DNA from: Colwellia psychrerythraea
Lineage (GTDB): Bacteria > Pseudomonadota > Gammaproteobacteria > Enterobacterales > Alteromonadaceae
Assembly (NCBI RefSeq): GCF_000764185.1
Contig: NZ_JQEC01000042.1
Coordinates: 1-64,000, forward strand
Length of the DNA: 64,000 nt
Reading direction: 5' to 3'
Made by a program: the position numbers and the translations under genes. The notes under the pieces are model-generated. The model was not told the origin of the DNA. It saw only the letters and a program-made list of their open reading frames with translations, and searched no databases. Shown here piece after piece: positions 62,969-64,000 of the stretch (position 1 is the first letter of the stretch; each line of letters starts with the position of its first letter).

Positions 62969-64000
62969 TTATTTAAGTGTTTTTTTAATAATATAGTCAG
63001 CGGCATGTTGAGGTGACATAGGTTTAGCAAAATAATAACCTTGTCCGTATTGGCAATCCATTTGTTGCAATAGTTGGGCATCGGCTAAGTTTTCAATGCC
63101 CTCACCTACGGTGGCCATTTGTAAGTTATTAGCCAAATCAACAATGGTGCGAATGATGGCACGGTGATTATCATGTTCATGCACATTACTAATAAAAGAG
63201 CGATCGATTTTCAAGACATCAATGGGGAAACGGTGTAAATAACCTAGACTTGAGTAGCCAGTACCAAAGTCATCAAGTAATATTTTCACCCCCATATCTC
63301 TTAACGCTTGCATATTGGTAAGTACTATTTCAGCATTCTCCAACAAAGCACGTTCGGTCAACTCAATACGTAAATTATGTGGGGCTAAACCGGTACTCAG
63401 CAATACCTTCTCAATTCTCTGCGGTAAGCTAGTGCTAAAGAACTGCTTGGAAAATAAATTACAGCTCACATAAATGTCTTTACAGCCGAATTCATCTTGC
63501 CAAAATCTTAGCTGCTGACATGATTTTTCAATAATTTGAATATCAATAGCTTGAATTAAATCTGTTTCTTCCGCCAGCGGAATGAAATCATTAGGATAAA
63601 CAAAACCACGCTTAGTGCTTTGCCAACGAGCAAGGGCTTCAAAGCCTGTTAATTCTAAGTTGTCTAATTTCAGTATGGGTTGAAAATAAGGAATAAACTC
63701 CTGCCAAGCAATGGCTTCTCTAATATCAGCCTCAAGACTTAAAGCATTTTGTACCTTTTGATGCATACTGGCATCAAATACTTCATAACGACCTCTGCCG
63801 TTATCTTTAGCATGATACATAGCCGTATCGGCATCTCTAAGCATAGTGTTGGCATCTTCGTAACGTTTATGACTAAACGAAATACCAATACTGGTGCCGG
63901 TATAGACGAGTTGATTATCAATAGTAAACGGCTCTTGAAGAAACTCGGTGATACGTCTAGCTACTTCAAACGCTTCTTCATTTGAAGCTAAATCTTCAAT
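62969..64000 (-). CDS. GGDEF-EAL protein, C-terminal part (cut by window edge)
   Basis: The reading frame is open up to the last base of the window (343 residues seen), so the N-terminus lies outside. The visible part starts in the end of a GGDEF domain ('VYTGTSIGISFSHKRYED', 'MLRDADTAMYHAKDNGRGRY') followed by a complete EAL domain: 'GFEALARWQS', 'ELTERALLEN', 'DDFGTGYSSLGYL', 'LKIDRSFISNV' and 'GEGIEN'. The EAL residues look intact, so it should be a c-di-GMP phosphodiesterase. Whether the GGDEF motif is intact cannot be seen. The gene is separated from putA by about 190 bp. Confidence 0.95.
   Translation of the reverse strand: MEDLASNEEAFEVARRITEFLQEPFTIDNQLVYTGTSIGISFSHKRYEDANTMLRDADTAMYHAKDNGRGRYEVFDASMHQKVQNALSLEADIREAIAWQEFIPYFQPILKLDNLELTGFEALARWQSTKRGFVYPNDFIPLAEETDLIQAIDIQIIEKSCQQLRFWQDEFGCKDIYVSCNLFSKQFFSTSLPQRIEKVLLSTGLAPHNLRIELTERALLENAEIVLTNMQALRDMGVKILLDDFGTGYSSLGYLHRFPIDVLKIDRSFISNVHEHDNHRAIIRTIVDLANNLQMATVGEGIENLADAQLLQQMDCQYGQGYYFAKPMSPQHAADYIIKKTLK

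Noticed and set aside
1..64000. tRNA, rRNA, CRISPR, prophage or insertion-sequence features
   Set aside because: I looked for T-arm patterns, regular spaced repeats, transposase motifs and phage genes and found none that could be supported.

Overview
The window looks like chromosomal DNA of a marine gammaproteobacterium of the Colwellia / Alteromonadales type. The DNA is AT-rich by eye. The housekeeping blocks have the gene order known from Enterobacteria and Alteromonadales: rpmE-priA-ftsN-hslV-hslU, orn/rsgA-psd, and gpsA-secB-grxC-rhodanese/gpmI-envC-yibQ. Many c-di-GMP signalling proteins and an MCP lie between them. The genus is an inference from protein flavour and gene order; no rRNA gene is present to confirm it. 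No tRNA, rRNA, CRISPR array, prophage or intact insertion sequence was found.

Layout. 0-1.7 kb: one unrecognised gene flanked by 17-bp direct repeats, then a spacer with a 67-bp direct repeat. 1.7-8.5 kb: dnaB, then an ECF sigma / membrane anti-sigma-like / DUF4097 operon, divergent from a large secreted zinc metalloprotease. 8.6-14.5 kb: rpmE, priA, ftsN, hslVU, a DUF971 gene. 14.5-24 kb: a signalling region with an HBM-type chemoreceptor, an EAL phosphodiesterase with a broken GGDEF motif, rraA, and a three-gene run containing two catalytically degenerate GGDEF or GGDEF/EAL proteins. Divergent from that run is a well-formed c-di-GMP-I riboswitch with its own promoter but no obvious downstream gene. 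24-41.5 kb: a DUF885 peptidase, orn, rsgA, psd, a BlaI/M56-TonB pair, a lipase-like hydrolase, fieF, trmL, gpsA-secB-grxC-rhodanese, gpmI-envC-yibQ, and an HtrA-like protease without PDZ.

41.6-48.2 kb holds the most unusual gene set. A patatin-like lipase is followed by an acyl-CoA ligase, a PLP decarboxylase and a GNAT-fold acyltransferase that resemble the families known as exosortase/PEP-CTERM-associated, and then a VAO-type FAD oxidase. No exosortase or PEP-CTERM protein is in the window, so the set looks like a small stand-alone biosynthetic operon, perhaps for an N-acylated amine or amino-acid-derived lipid. 48-64 kb: two HDOD paralogues, DUF2797, arfB, a GIY-YIG protein, DUF3581, an exported ATP-dependent DNA ligase divergent from a very basic exported protein, an RlmI/K-like methyltransferase, an SNF transporter, a periplasmic solute-binding-like protein, an Lrp regulator next to putA, and a GGDEF-EAL protein cut by the window edge.

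Three things most deserve follow-up: the orphan riboswitch beside degenerate c-di-GMP proteins, the exosortase-type gene set without an exosortase, and an intergenic repeat of about 54 bp present at 40.5 kb and 57.2 kb. All calls rest on reading the sequence and on family knowledge; no database search was run.
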